The notes: generated by a model not told the origin, from the letters alone. 64,000 bases of DNA from Clostridiales bacterium (GCA_017515465.1 JAFWFV010000039.1:23026-87025); one strand, 5' to 3'. Shown: positions 44,718 to 54,089, numbered from the stretch's first letter. Program-made: numbers and translations.

Positions 44718-45750
44718 ATCTGAAGCTCAGCTGATCTATTGTTACCGTATCTCCGATGACTTTGTCGTAGGAAAGGCTGTCATCTCTGCATGCGGGAAGA
44801 TTGACCGAGTTCTCCGTCCTGACGTGTGTTGAGCTCATCGCTTCATCCGAAACGTTAAAGAATGCATGAACATCCATGTTCAGCTGGTCGCTCATGTCAT
44901 CATCCCACGTAACGTCAACATTGTAGAAGTCAGATCCGAATCTGACGATGACCCATGCATGTGACATGTTCTTTGCGTCAGTCCCGATCACGTAATAGGC
45001 GGGAACTCCCATCCTCTGCATCAGGTACTGGAATGATCTGGCATAGCCGCTGCATACGGACCTGCCCTCTATCAGACAACTGTATGCCGACTGGTGATTG
45101 GTCGCATTTACGTCATAGGTACACAGTTCACAGATCCTATCATGGATGAAAGCTTCCTTGTGAAGCGCATCCCCCTTGGTCTCAGCCTCATTCAGGATAG
45201 AATCTGCCTGGGATTCGAATGCCTCCCTGGCATTATCCAGATCATATACCAGGTTGTTATATTTAAGGATGAGCGATGAAACACTGTCATTATGGCTGTG
45301 ATACGAGTAGGTAACCCCCGACTCCATCCAGAACAGTTCAGGATGATCGTTATATACTGCGGAGACAACTGTCATGGCATCTTGCTTGTCCAGATCGACC
45401 ACATCCCCCAGCAGTATGCTCTTACCAGCATTCAGGGCACAATCATATACCAGATAGTATGCCTTCTTCTGTTCAGCAGTAAGCATCCCGAAATACGGGT
45501 AGAATGTCTCATCAAACGAATACCTGGAAACGAGCTCAGCCAGTTCCTCATCGGTAACTGCCCTCTGGAATCCGATACTGTCCGTATCATTCCTGAGAAC
45601 ATCACCCTGGTATTCCAGCGTGGTCGTGGTGACATTGCCGGAAAAGGCATCCTTTAAGACCTTCATGTCCCTGCCTGCAACAAAGAGGATAACTCCCGTT
45701 ATGACCAGTATTGCGCAGAATATAAATGCGATCGTACTGTTTCTGTTCAT
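44716..45750 (-). CDS. Transglutaminase-like domain protein, membrane-anchored
   Basis: 344 residues with one N-terminal membrane helix (about 6-26). The C-terminal domain has a papain-like transglutaminase triad: GRSVCSGYARSF (Cys about 232), MSHAWVIV (His about 267) and VDVTWDD (Asp about 282). Such extracytoplasmic domains act as proteases or amidases in peptidoglycan or protein modification. Substrate unknown. The middle (about 60-200) is helical with no family I recognise. It is a stand-alone gene followed by the glmM operon terminator region. Confidence 0.82.
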   Translation of the reverse strand: MNRNSTIAFIFCAILVITGVILFVAGRDMKVLKDAFSGNVTTTTLEYQGDVLRNDTDSIGFQRAVTDEELAELVSRYSFDETFYPYFGMLTAEQKKAYYLVYDCALNAGKSILLGDVVDLDKQDAMTVVSAVYNDHPELFWMESGVTYSYHSHNDSVSSLILKYNNLVYDLDNAREAFESQADSILNEAETKGDALHKEAFIHDRICELCTYDVNATNHQSAYSCLIEGRSVCSGYARSFQYLMQRMGVPAYYVIGTDAKNMSHAWVIVRFGSDFYNVDVTWDDDMSDQLNMDVHAFFNVSDEAMSSTHVRTENSVNLPACRDDSLSYDKVIGDTVTIDQLSFR

Positions 45751-45782
45751 GAACGTATTCTATCACACCGATCGATACAAAT

Positions 45783-45817
45783 AAAAACAGCCGCACATCC
45801 GGGAGGATGCACGGCTG
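45783..45817 (-). terminator. Terminator after glmM
   Basis: CAGCCG...CGGCTG (45788-45793, 45812-45817) with an inner ACATCC / GGATG stem and a GGGA loop is followed by TTTTT on the minus strand. It ends the nagB-glmM transcript. Confidence 0.85.
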
Positions 45818-45838
45818 ATCCAGATACACTAAGTGCTA

Positions 45839-47188
45839 TTACTCTGAGAGGTGGCCCTTTGCCTTGATCACATCGATAACCTGATCGACATACTTCTCGC
45901 AGGTCTCATGTGTTCCTGCTTCGACCATGACACGGATAACAGGCTCTGTGCCGCTCTCTCTTACGAGGATGCGTCCGTCTGTTCCAAGTGCTGCAGCAAC
46001 GTCTGATACAGCCTTCTGTACGTCAGGATCGTTCTGGGCATCAGGCTTGCTCTTTACGCGTACGTTCTTGAGAACCTGAGGATAGAATACAACGGGAGCT
46101 GCCAGCTCGCTCATGGGCTTCTCCTTGGCGAGCATTACCTCCATGAGCTTGAGGGATGTGAGGATGCCGTCACCTGTTGTTGCGTACTTGGAGAAGATGA
46201 TGTGGCCTGACTGCTCACCGCCGATACGGTTGCCGGTCTTTACCATGTTCTCATATACGTACTTGTCACCTACCTTGGTCTTCTCATACTCAATGCCGAT
46301 GGCATCGAGGGCCTTGTAAAGGCCGAAGTTGGACATGACAGTCGTTACTACCTTGTTGTTGATGAGCTTTCCTCTCTCCTTCATGTACTTGCCGTAGATG
46401 TAGAGAGTGTGGTCACCGGTAACAACGTTGCCCTTTTCATCAACTGCCAGACATCTGTCTACATCACCGTCGTATGCAAAACCGATATCGAGGCGGTTAT
46501 CGACAACAAACTTCTGCAGGTGCTCGATGTGAGTACTGCCGCAGTCTGTGTTGATGTTGTATCCGTCAGGATCTGCATTGATGACATATGTCTTTGCTCC
46601 GAGAGCATCAAATACTGCCTTGGCAATGGACCAGGATGCACCGTTGGCACAGTCGAGACCGACCTTGACATCCTTGAAGCTGTACTTGGACATGGAGATA
46701 AGATAACCGATGTAGCGGTTACGTCCGGAAACGTAGTCTACTGTACGTCCGATGGCTTCACGCTCTGCGAGGGGAACCTCGATCTTGCCGTCGATATAGT
46801 CCTCAACGAGAAGGATCGTCTCCTCATCCATCTTCTCACCATGGCTGTTCAGGAGCTTGATGCCGTTATCGTAGAAAGGATTGTGAGATGCGGAGATCAT
46901 GATGCCGCAGTCAAAGTCATCCACTCTGGCGATGTAGGATACTGAAGGTGTCGTCGTAACGTGCATGATGTATGCATCGGCTCCGGATGCCATGAGGCCA
47001 GTGCAGAGCGCATACTCGAACATGTAGGATGACCTTCTGGTGTCCTTACCGATGACGACCTTTGCCTTCTTGTCGATCCTGGCACCATAGTACCAGCCGA
47101 GGAAACGGCCGATCTTCATCGCATGCTCATAGTTAAGATTCTTGTTGGCTTCGCCCCTGAAGCCGTCTGTACCAAAATACTTTCCCAT
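45839..47188 (-). CDS. glmM: Phosphoglucosamine mutase
   Basis: 449 residues from the ATG at 47186-47188 (AGAGGT upstream); the frame stays open further upstream but inside the neighbouring gene. The FGTDGFRG start, ISASHNPFYDNG with phospho-Ser101, DGDVDRC metal loop (about 240) and RESGTEPVIRVM phosphate site are all standard GlmM. Interconverts GlcN-6-P and GlcN-1-P for UDP-GlcNAc synthesis. It is the third gene of an operon controlled by a GlcN-6-P ribozyme. Confidence 0.97.
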   Translation of the reverse strand: MGKYFGTDGFRGEANKNLNYEHAMKIGRFLGWYYGARIDKKAKVVIGKDTRRSSYMFEYALCTGLMASGADAYIMHVTTTPSVSYIARVDDFDCGIMISASHNPFYDNGIKLLNSHGEKMDEETILLVEDYIDGKIEVPLAEREAIGRTVDYVSGRNRYIGYLISMSKYSFKDVKVGLDCANGASWSIAKAVFDALGAKTYVINADPDGYNINTDCGSTHIEHLQKFVVDNRLDIGFAYDGDVDRCLAVDEKGNVVTGDHTLYIYGKYMKERGKLINNKVVTTVMSNFGLYKALDAIGIEYEKTKVGDKYVYENMVKTGNRIGGEQSGHIIFSKYATTGDGILTSLKLMEVMLAKEKPMSELAAPVVFYPQVLKNVRVKSKPDAQNDPDVQKAVSDVAAALGTDGRILVRESGTEPVIRVMVEAGTHETCEKYVDQVIDVIKAKGHLSE

Positions 47189-47193
47189 CCTTA

Positions 47194-47856
47194 TTACCTC
47201 TCGTCCTTCTCCACGATCACGCCGTTGTTCTTGTAGATGCTGTTCTCGGGAACAACTCCCCTGACGCATGATGTGGGATAGATATTGCTGTGCCTGCCGA
47301 TGACCGTGCCGGGATTGCATACGCTGTTGCATCCGACCTCAACATAGTCGCCGAGCATCGCACCGAACTTCTTGATGCCTGTCTCGATCTGCTCTGTTCC
47401 GTTGTGGACTACTACGAGCTTCTTGTCAGACTTTACATTTGAAGTGATGGATCCGGCACCCATGTGTGAGTAGTATCCCAGGATACTGTCACCCACATAG
47501 TTATAGTGAGGTGTCTGAACGTGATCGAAGAGGATAACGTTCTTGAGCTCGCAGGAATTGCCGACTACGCAGTTGGCACCGACAAGAGCTGATCCTCTGA
47601 TGAAGGCACAATGCCTTACTTCCGTCTCAGGTCCGATGATGCAGGGTGCACCGAGATATGCGGAAGGAAATACCTTTGCAGTCTTGTGGACCCATACATT
47701 TTCCTGAACCTCTTCATAATCATCCCCAAGGGTGGGACCCAGCTGGAGGATGAATTCCTTGATGCCCTTCAGGGCTTCCCAGGGATATGTGAAGCCTGAA
47801 AGGTAATCCTTTGCCAAAGTATGATCGAGATCATACAGGTCTTTGATCGTATACAT
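47194..47856 (-). CDS. Left-handed beta-helix acetyltransferase, GlmU C-terminal-like
   Basis: 220 residues made largely of hexapeptide repeats (VWVHKTAKVFPSAYLG, IIGPETEVRHCAFIRG, then YNYVGDSILGYYSHMGAGSITSN). The NYVGDSILG...HMGAGSITSN pattern matches the acetyltransferase half of GlmU and of stand-alone archaeal-type sugar-1-phosphate acetyltransferases. Between nagB and glmM its obvious job is acetylation of GlcN-1-P to GlcNAc-1-P. No uridylyltransferase half is present. It ends five bases before the glmM start. Activity is inferred from motif and context. Confidence 0.82.
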   Translation of the reverse strand: MYTIKDLYDLDHTLAKDYLSGFTYPWEALKGIKEFILQLGPTLGDDYEEVQENVWVHKTAKVFPSAYLGAPCIIGPETEVRHCAFIRGSALVGANCVVGNSCELKNVILFDHVQTPHYNYVGDSILGYYSHMGAGSITSNVKSDKKLVVVHNGTEQIETGIKKFGAMLGDYVEVGCNSVCNPGTVIGRHSNIYPTSCVRGVVPENSIYKNNGVIVEKDER

Positions 47857-47859
47857 TTT

Positions 47860-48651
47860 TTACAGTCTCTCTTTCTTCTCGATGTCGAGGAAATACTTGT
47901 AGGTATCAACAGTGATCTCACCGCAGGCTTCCTCATCGCAGGCGATGATGGCTGCGTTGTGCATCTGAAGAGCGGAGCATGTCCACTTCTGGCTGACGCC
48001 GCCTTCAACTACTGCAGCAAGAGCCCTTGCCTTGTTATGGCCGGAGATGAGAACGAGGACTTCCTTGGAATCAGTAACTGTGCCGATACCAACGGACAGA
48101 GCCTGTGAAGGAACCTTCTCAGGGTCACCGCCGAAGAATCTGGAGTTAACGATCCTGGTGTCAGTCGTGAGGTCCCTGAGGCCTGTTCTGGAAGAAAGGG
48201 ATGTGAAGGGCTCGTTGAATGCCAGGTGTCCGTCTACGCCGATGCCGCCCATGAACAGGTCGATCCCGCCGTATGAAGCGATCTTTGCCTCATATCTGGC
48301 GCACTCTGCCTCGGGATCATCTGTCATACCGTTAAGGATATTGATGTTCTCAGGCTTCATGTCAACAAGATGGTTGAAGAGATTGTCGTGCATGAAATAC
48401 CAGTAGCTCTGATCGTGCTCATGAGGAAGGCCCAGGTATTCATCCATGTTGAAGGTTACAACGTTAGCAAATGAAACCTCTCCTGCCTTGTTCATCCTAA
48501 CGAGTTCCTGATATACACCGATGGGTGAAGAACCTGTGGGAAGTCCGAGGACAAAAGGCCTGTCTTCCTTGTGCGCATTGATCTTTGCCGCAATGTAATT
48601 TGCAGCCCACTTGCACATCTTGTCATAATTATCCTGAATTACTACTCTCAT
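47860..48651 (-). CDS. nagB: Glucosamine-6-phosphate deaminase/isomerase
   Basis: 263 residues, canonical. GLPTGSSPIGVYQEL, FNMDEYLGL (catalytic Asp about 72), GIGVDGHLAFNEP (His/Glu catalytic block about 137-149) and the C-terminal allosteric segment are present. The enzyme reversibly interconverts GlcN-6-P and Fru-6-P plus ammonia. It is the first gene after a glmS-type ribozyme that cleaves when GlcN-6-P is high, and it is followed by acetyltransferase and glmM genes. That context favours synthesis of GlcN-6-P, opposite to its usual catabolic role. AAAGGAG precedes the start. Confidence 0.96.
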   Translation of the reverse strand: MRVVIQDNYDKMCKWAANYIAAKINAHKEDRPFVLGLPTGSSPIGVYQELVRMNKAGEVSFANVVTFNMDEYLGLPHEHDQSYWYFMHDNLFNHLVDMKPENINILNGMTDDPEAECARYEAKIASYGGIDLFMGGIGVDGHLAFNEPFTSLSSRTGLRDLTTDTRIVNSRFFGGDPEKVPSQALSVGIGTVTDSKEVLVLISGHNKARALAAVVEGGVSQKWTCSALQMHNAAIIACDEEACGEITVDTYKYFLDIEKKERL

Positions 48652-48672
48652 TTTTTTTCTCCTTTAGATCAG

Positions 48673-48691
48673 CGGCAGCAATATACTGCCG
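48673..48691 (-). promoter_or_regulatory. Hairpin between ribozyme and nagB ribosome site
   Basis: CGGCAG (48686-48691 read on the minus strand) and CTGCCG (48673-48678) form a six-base stem with a seven-base loop, about ten bases before AAAGGAG. There is no T-run, so it is not a terminator. It may shield the RNA left after ribozyme cleavage or affect translation. Confidence 0.5.
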
Positions 48692-48698
48692 TTATTTT

Positions 48699-48848
48699 CC
48701 GGAGCGTGAGAGAATCTCTGTTACAGTATTGATTCTGCTTTTTGCCTTCTCTCTGACGGCCGCTCACTATCTACGTGGCCGTGGCAGAACCCGCCGAGTC
48801 TTTCGATAACTGCCAACCTCGTCAACCGTTTCCGGTCCAGGCGCTAAT
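48699..48848 (-). ncRNA. glmS self-cleaving ribozyme-riboswitch in front of nagB
   Basis: The minus strand reads TTA|GCGCCTGGACCGG, then GTTGACGAGG, GTTATCGAA, CTCGGCGGGTTCTGCC and CTCACGCTCCGG, the conserved core of the GlcN-6-P-dependent glmS ribozyme. The cleavage site is expected between 48845 and 48844. P1 is very short (ACCG-GAAA-CGGT), P2.1 is TGGCAG/CTGCCA, P3 ACGGCC/GGCCGT and P4 GAGAGAA/TTCTCTC. It lies in the leader of nagB, not glmS. Cleavage exposes a 5'-OH and leads to mRNA decay by RNase J in Bacillus. Confidence 0.93.
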
Positions 48849-48931
48849 AGTTCCCTGTTCCTCCTGATGCCAGGTCTGAACTATTTTAGATCCGATGTTC
48901 CATACCGCTTAAGTAGTAAAACATCTAAATC

Positions 48932-48960
48932 ATTTTATACATGATCACCATTCAAGTCAA
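48932..48960 (-). promoter_or_regulatory. Promoter of the ribozyme-nagB-glmM operon
   Basis: TTGACT (48955-48960), 17-base spacer and TAAAAT (48932-48937) on the minus strand. Transcription would begin near 48925, about 80 bases before the ribozyme cleavage site. The 48652-48991 interval holds this promoter, the ribozyme and one hairpin; no gene is visible there. Confidence 0.75.
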
Positions 48961-48991
48961 TTTGTGCAAAAGAGAGATCATGTGAGGATCA

Positions 48992-49603
48992 TCACTTATA
49001 ATCATCTACGTCGAACTTCCTGTCCTTGTAGTAGAAGTCCCTGTCCTCCTCAGTAATGAACCTTACCACCCTGCAGGGATTGCCCACTGCGATAGCATTG
49101 TCGGGTATGTCCTTGATAACGACGCTTCCGGCTCCGATCACGGCATTCCTGCCTATGGTGACGCCGGGCATAATGCAGGTGTTTCCACCTATCCAGACGT
49201 TGTCTCCGATAGTTATGTCTATTCCATACTCATATCCGGAATTGCGTGAATCGGGATGTATGGGGTGTCCTGCAGTATATATCGCCACGTTGGGGCCCAT
49301 CTGAACGTTGTCTCCTATGCGCACTCTGGCAACATCCAGGATCACCAGGTTATAGTTTGCAAAGAAATTCTCTCCAACTTCGATATTATATCCGTAGTCG
49401 CAGTGAAAAGGCTGTTCTATGTTGATCCATCCTTTTGTCTTGCCCAGGATCTGTCTGATCAGCTGATCCTTTTTCTCCTTCTCCTGCGGGGGGAGGTTAT
49501 TGTATTCATATATGAGCTTCATATTCTCCAGATGCTCGTCGGGAAGACCGTCCATCCATGCCTTGTACGGGAGATTTGCCAGCATTCTCTCTTTATGGTT
49601 CAT
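48992..49603 (-). CDS. maa: Maltose/galactoside O-acetyltransferase family protein
   Basis: 203 residues of the LacA/Maa hexapeptide family: N-terminal helical MNHKERMLANLPYKAWMD, CDYGYNIEVGENFFANYN, and VWIGGNTCIMPGVTIG with the catalytic His in AGHPIHPDSRNSG. It transfers acetyl groups from acetyl-CoA to sugar hydroxyls. Exact acceptor unknown. It is upstream of and on the same strand as the nagB operon, but has its own position before the promoter at 48932. Confidence 0.9.
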   Translation of the reverse strand: MNHKERMLANLPYKAWMDGLPDEHLENMKLIYEYNNLPPQEKEKKDQLIRQILGKTKGWINIEQPFHCDYGYNIEVGENFFANYNLVILDVARVRIGDNVQMGPNVAIYTAGHPIHPDSRNSGYEYGIDITIGDNVWIGGNTCIMPGVTIGRNAVIGAGSVVIKDIPDNAIAVGNPCRVVRFITEEDRDFYYKDRKFDVDDYK

Positions 49604-49707
49604 TGTCCGTCACCTCCGGAATATAGGTTATAAAAAGATACTACGTAATGACATAACCTTTGTCAAATTCGTGCTATAATTAGTTATCTTTTTAGGGGGA
49701 AAGACAG

Positions 49708-51411
49708 TTGATCACCGCATATTACATTGCTCTATTGATCATATCCGCCGCCATGCTCGGCGTCTATTTCGTCATGTGGCATAACCACTACGATCTTACC
49801 CTCTCCCTGATATTCGTCCTGATCCCCATCGTCGATATAGGATACGTATCCCTGTGCCTTTCCGAAGGACTGGAGGCCGCGTTGCTATCGAACAACATCA
49901 TATACCTGGGCGGATGTTACCTGTCGCTGCTCATGATGATCACCATACTGGGACTGTGTAAGATCAGACTGGGAAAGGTCTTTTTCTTCATAATGTTCAT
50001 GCTGTCGACCATCGTATTCTGCAGCGCTCTGACGTCCGGCAGGCTGGGCATCTTCTACAAGGATGTTTCCTTCGACAAGATAAACGGCGTCGGATATCTC
50101 ACGGACAAGGTGTATGGTCCGATGCACACCGTCTTCGTGGTAATGACGATAGTCTATACACTTATACCTCTGTGCGCCATCATCTACAGTTTTATAAACA
50201 GGAAAGATATTTCGAACAGATCACTGATACTGCTCTTCATCAATGAGATCCTGAGTGTTGCAGGCTACTTTGTGGCAAAGGTGGTAACTATCCCCATTGA
50301 TTTCGTTCCTCTGACATATTTCATAGCCCAGGTATGCATGCTCCTGGTCGTCAGGCGCATTTATATGTACAACGTCATAGATTCGGGTATTGATTCCATA
50401 GAATCCAAAGGCGAGATAGGCTTCATATCCTTTGACATGAAACTCAGATATCTGGGAAGCAATGAATTATCCAAAAAGATATTCCCGGAACTGTCTGATC
50501 TTCAGGTGGACAGGTCCGTCCCCGAAAACAGCATCCTGTTTGAAGAGATCTTAAAACGGCTCCGTGCTTTTGAGAACGATGACAAGAAGAATTCCTTCGT
50601 AAAGAGGACTGATAACGGCATCTACAAGATAGATATCAACCATCTCTACAGCCTCCACCGCAAGTGCGGATTTCAGCTGCTCATTACAGACGATACAAAG
50701 AACCAGGAATATATCACTCTGATCAGGACATTCAATGACAAGCTCAGACAGCAGGTTGAGGAAAAGACACAGCACATAGTGGAGATGCATGATAACCTGA
50801 TCATCAGCATGGCAACCGTAGTAGAGAGCCGTGACAATTCCACCGGAGGCCATATCAAAAGGACCAGTGATCTGGTGAGGATCCTGACTGATGAGATCAG
50901 AAAGGACAACAAGCTGGGTCTGACAGATGCTTTCATCAAGGACCTGGTCAAGGCAGCTCCAATGCACGACCTGGGCAAGATCGGAGTCGATGATGACGTC
51001 CTGAAAAAACCGGGAAAGTTCACACCCAAAGAGTTCGAACTCATGAAGGAACATGCCCCCAAGGGCGGGCAGATAGTACATGAGATCCTCAAGAATACCG
51101 ACGACCGGGAATTTGCGGTAATTGCCGAAAACGTCGCGCATTACCATCATGAGAGAATGGACGGATCGGGATATCCCGACGGACTCAAGGGGGATCAGAT
51201 ACCCATCGAGGCCCGCATCATGGCGATAGCCGATGTATATGATGCTCTCGTAAGCAAAAGAGTTTATAAAGACAAGATGAGCTTTGAAAAGGCCGATTCC
51301 ATAATGATGGAAAGCTTTGGAAAGCACTTTGATCCTCAGCTTCAGCAGTATTACATCTCCTCCAGACCCGTATTCGAGAAATACTATCTGGAGTCATCCG
51401 CTGATGACTAA
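49708..51411 (+). CDS. Membrane HD-GYP domain protein
   Basis: 567 residues starting with TTG at 49708, seven bases after GGGGGA. Seven predicted membrane helices (residues about 1-225) form a sensor of the histidine-kinase 7TM type. Then comes a PAS-like linker (about 230-345) and an HD-GYP domain with HDLGKIGVDDDVL (about 418) and HHERMDGSGYPDGLKG (about 480). The family hydrolyses cyclic di-GMP or related nucleotides, all catalytic motifs being present. No GGDEF partner is visible. Likely links an extracellular signal to motility or biofilm, given the pilin nearby. Confidence 0.9.
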   Translation: MITAYYIALLIISAAMLGVYFVMWHNHYDLTLSLIFVLIPIVDIGYVSLCLSEGLEAALLSNNIIYLGGCYLSLLMMITILGLCKIRLGKVFFFIMFMLSTIVFCSALTSGRLGIFYKDVSFDKINGVGYLTDKVYGPMHTVFVVMTIVYTLIPLCAIIYSFINRKDISNRSLILLFINEILSVAGYFVAKVVTIPIDFVPLTYFIAQVCMLLVVRRIYMYNVIDSGIDSIESKGEIGFISFDMKLRYLGSNELSKKIFPELSDLQVDRSVPENSILFEEILKRLRAFENDDKKNSFVKRTDNGIYKIDINHLYSLHRKCGFQLLITDDTKNQEYITLIRTFNDKLRQQVEEKTQHIVEMHDNLIISMATVVESRDNSTGGHIKRTSDLVRILTDEIRKDNKLGLTDAFIKDLVKAAPMHDLGKIGVDDDVLKKPGKFTPKEFELMKEHAPKGGQIVHEILKNTDDREFAVIAENVAHYHHERMDGSGYPDGLKGDQIPIEARIMAIADVYDALVSKRVYKDKMSFEKADSIMMESFGKHFDPQLQQYYISSRPVFEKYYLESSADD

Positions 51412-51426
51412 ACTGACGAATGCCCT

Positions 51427-53091
51427 TTATCTCGAAGGGTCTTTGTAGACTTCATGATCCATGTTCCCTGTAATCCCGGCAACTATCGCTGTGACCGCAA
51501 CATCACCCAGACAATTACTCATTGTAAGGAACATGGAAACTATGGGGGCGATGCCCATGACAAGGACTATTGAATCCGCAGGGATCCCAACCTGAGCGAT
51601 CAGCGCTGCCAGGCTGATGAGACTGGAGCACGGTATCCCCGGCGTTCCGACCGACATTACGAATATGGTAAAAGCCAGTGTTATGAGAGAACTCACGGGA
51701 ACATCCACGCCATACAGTTTAGCCAGACCGAGGACGAATATTCCCATCTGGATACATCCGCCATCCATGTTGAGAGTGGCTCCCAGGGGGATGGAAAGAC
51801 CAAACACTTTGGATGATATCCCCAGTTTGTTCTCGCACACCTCCATGTTTACCGGGATCGATGCATTGCTGGAACTTAAGGTAAACACCTGCATCATCGT
51901 AGGAGCATATTTCCTGAAGAAGGGAAGCGGATTGAGCCTGCCTATCAGGATCATCATTACCGAGTAGATCAGCATCATGACGCCAAGCCCCGCAACGAAC
52001 GTACCGAATATCCCCGCAATGGACCAGAGTGTCTTTACGCCTGTGTTCAGTGTCAGGGAAAGCATGGAACAGAACACCACGATGGGCATCAGTTTGATCA
52101 CCATTGTGGTTATCTTGAGGAACAGCTCACATAACGCCTCGAATATATCCCTCAGCGTTGCTGAATACTTGCCGATGAGGCCTGTTGCGATGCCGGTCAA
52201 AAGCGCCATGAATATCAGCTGCATCATGTTATTGGTCAGGAACGGTTCCACGATGCTTTGAGGGACGATGCCGACTATCATGTCGATGAGGTTGACCCCA
52301 TCACGTGAAACGGAGGTGATGGCCTCTGCCTCCTCAGTCATCTCAACACTGAAAGACCCGGGCTGTCCGGGCTGGATCAGGTAGAACATGCCGAAACCAA
52401 CACCTATCGCCAGAACGGTGGTAAGTGCATAGAGACTGAATACCTTGCCTCCGATCTTTCCCAGTTCAGACAGATTGGTAAAGCGGCCCACTGCAGATAC
52501 GATGGAGAAGAATACCACAGGTGCCACTATCATCTTGAGAGCATTCATGAACATCGTCTTGACCGGTTCCAGCAGATACTGATCCAGTCCTGTATTGAAG
52601 GTATCAGTACCGAATGCTTTCAGCAAGAGTCCCAATGCCACAGCTGATATGAATGCTATGAGTGTCATGTAGAACAGCATCTGCCTGGATCTGACAACAG
52701 TCATCCTGATGCTGTTGACGCCATTCCTGTGTACGTATTTCAGATCATCGGTAAGGGATCTCAGGATGATGTTCCTGATCTGATCCTGTTCTTCGATACC
52801 GACCTCATCGTTCATCTCCACGGAAGCCGATGCCATGTTGTCTTCCAGGGCATATTCAGATCCCGGAGCTGACAGTTCTATGGTTATGTTGCCCAGAAAC
52901 CTGCCGGTCCTGACCACGATTACGGGATCATCACCTGAAACATGGCATGCAAGACTGCCCAGGGCCTCTTCGACTACCAGGACTGATCTGGTGAGCTCCC
53001 TGCCCTTGATCCTGTTGGATATCAGATATTCACGTATTTGATCTGTTGCCTGAACGATCCCTGCCGGATCTGCCTGAACCCTCTCAATCAT
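51427..53091 (-). CDS. Dicarboxylate/amino-acid:cation symporter with HATPase-like N-terminal domain
   Basis: About 554 residues from the ATG at 53089-53091; alternative upstream starts overlap the preceding gene. From residue about 130 it is a DAACS (GltP/DctA) transporter with about eight helices and the VGTPGIPCSSLISLAAL and NMDGGCIQMGIFVL motifs (glutamate/dicarboxylate loops). The first 120 residues match RsbW/HATPase_c_2-type anti-sigma domains: TRSVLVVEEALGSLACH and KYVHRNGVNSIRMTVV. The N-box Asn is Ser, so kinase activity is doubtful. Such a cytoplasmic module could gate transport. The fusion is seen; the role is inference. Confidence 0.82.
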   Translation of the reverse strand: MIERVQADPAGIVQATDQIREYLISNRIKGRELTRSVLVVEEALGSLACHVSGDDPVIVVRTGRFLGNITIELSAPGSEYALEDNMASASVEMNDEVGIEEQDQIRNIILRSLTDDLKYVHRNGVNSIRMTVVRSRQMLFYMTLIAFISAVALGLLLKAFGTDTFNTGLDQYLLEPVKTMFMNALKMIVAPVVFFSIVSAVGRFTNLSELGKIGGKVFSLYALTTVLAIGVGFGMFYLIQPGQPGSFSVEMTEEAEAITSVSRDGVNLIDMIVGIVPQSIVEPFLTNNMMQLIFMALLTGIATGLIGKYSATLRDIFEALCELFLKITTMVIKLMPIVVFCSMLSLTLNTGVKTLWSIAGIFGTFVAGLGVMMLIYSVMMILIGRLNPLPFFRKYAPTMMQVFTLSSSNASIPVNMEVCENKLGISSKVFGLSIPLGATLNMDGGCIQMGIFVLGLAKLYGVDVPVSSLITLAFTIFVMSVGTPGIPCSSLISLAALIAQVGIPADSIVLVMGIAPIVSMFLTMSNCLGDVAVTAIVAGITGNMDHEVYKDPSR

Positions 53092-53107
53092 ATACAAACA
53101 GACCTGA

Positions 53108-53881
53108 TCAGAAGCTCGCATCGAGGTTATCAAATGTATCGATCACTACTACGCAGTCGGGATCCACTTTCTGCATGATCTGTACCATGATGTATTCAGG
53201 AACTGCAACGCATCCGCCGGTATAAGGCTTTAACGGTCCAAAGCAGTGAAGGAATATCGCAGATCCGCGTCCGGCAGCACATTCTTCATTGAAACTGATG
53301 TTGAGACAATACTGATACTCGTATTCGTAATCGACGATGTGCTCACTGTTATCCTTATCGAGATCCGGAACATCCTTTATATCCACCATCTCGTTGTAGT
53401 GCATTCCGTCATTCATATCACCTGACCAGTAAGTATCGTCAGTTGCCTTGACATAAGGGATGCTGCATCCGGGGTCATCAGCAATTCCGAACGCACGGTT
53501 AAAGTGATAGACACCGATGGGGGTCTGGCCGCATCCTTCGGCATGGTCCTCATCCAGGCAAAGGCCGTTCTTGCCGACAAAACCCGGTGTGGAGAGGATC
53601 TGTTTCCAGTTGCCGTTCTCATCTCTCTCATGCATCGATATGGTCGCAGTCGTAGTATCCATGCCCATTGCCGCTACAACAAAGAGCTGCTTCACGGACT
53701 CATCCTGAGCCTGCGGCATCTGCTTTACCCATTCAGGTGAATCAGTAACAACCTGGATCTGTGCATGCAGATCAGGATCTTTTTCACCTGTCTCCTCTGC
53801 CTTGGGTGCGGAACAACCGGCAAATATGGAAAGAGCAAGACCCGTGATCAATGCTGTGCTTATCATCTTTTTTGCTGACAT
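53108..53881 (-). CDS. L,D-transpeptidase (YkuD domain) lipoprotein
   Basis: 257 residues. Lipoprotein signal MSAKKMISTALITGLALSIF with lipobox FAGC (Cys23). The C-terminal YkuD motif IFLHCFGPLKPYTGGCVAV puts the catalytic His near 209 and Cys near 220. It cross-links or anchors to peptidoglycan, giving 3-3 links or protein attachment. Several acidic stretches (DDPGCS...DDTYWSGDMNDG) are unusual for the domain. The following symporter starts 16 bases after its stop. Confidence 0.88.
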   Translation of the reverse strand: MSAKKMISTALITGLALSIFAGCSAPKAEETGEKDPDLHAQIQVVTDSPEWVKQMPQAQDESVKQLFVVAAMGMDTTTATISMHERDENGNWKQILSTPGFVGKNGLCLDEDHAEGCGQTPIGVYHFNRAFGIADDPGCSIPYVKATDDTYWSGDMNDGMHYNEMVDIKDVPDLDKDNSEHIVDYEYEYQYCLNISFNEECAAGRGSAIFLHCFGPLKPYTGGCVAVPEYIMVQIMQKVDPDCVVVIDTFDNLDASF

Positions 53882-54089
53882 AAGGATTCCCCCTTTTTCA
53901 TTCGTATATCTAGGAGTATAGGGAATTTACCCCCGACTTGCAAATAACGTGAGGAAAACTTATGTGTATCGTTTGTGAATATTCCTTTACAAAACAGTAA
54001 TTTTTGCCGTCAGGCTCTTGCGGTTACGTTTATCTGATAATAATAATAAAAGATAAATGATTTCCAGGATTTGTGACAGGAGGCTGTTT

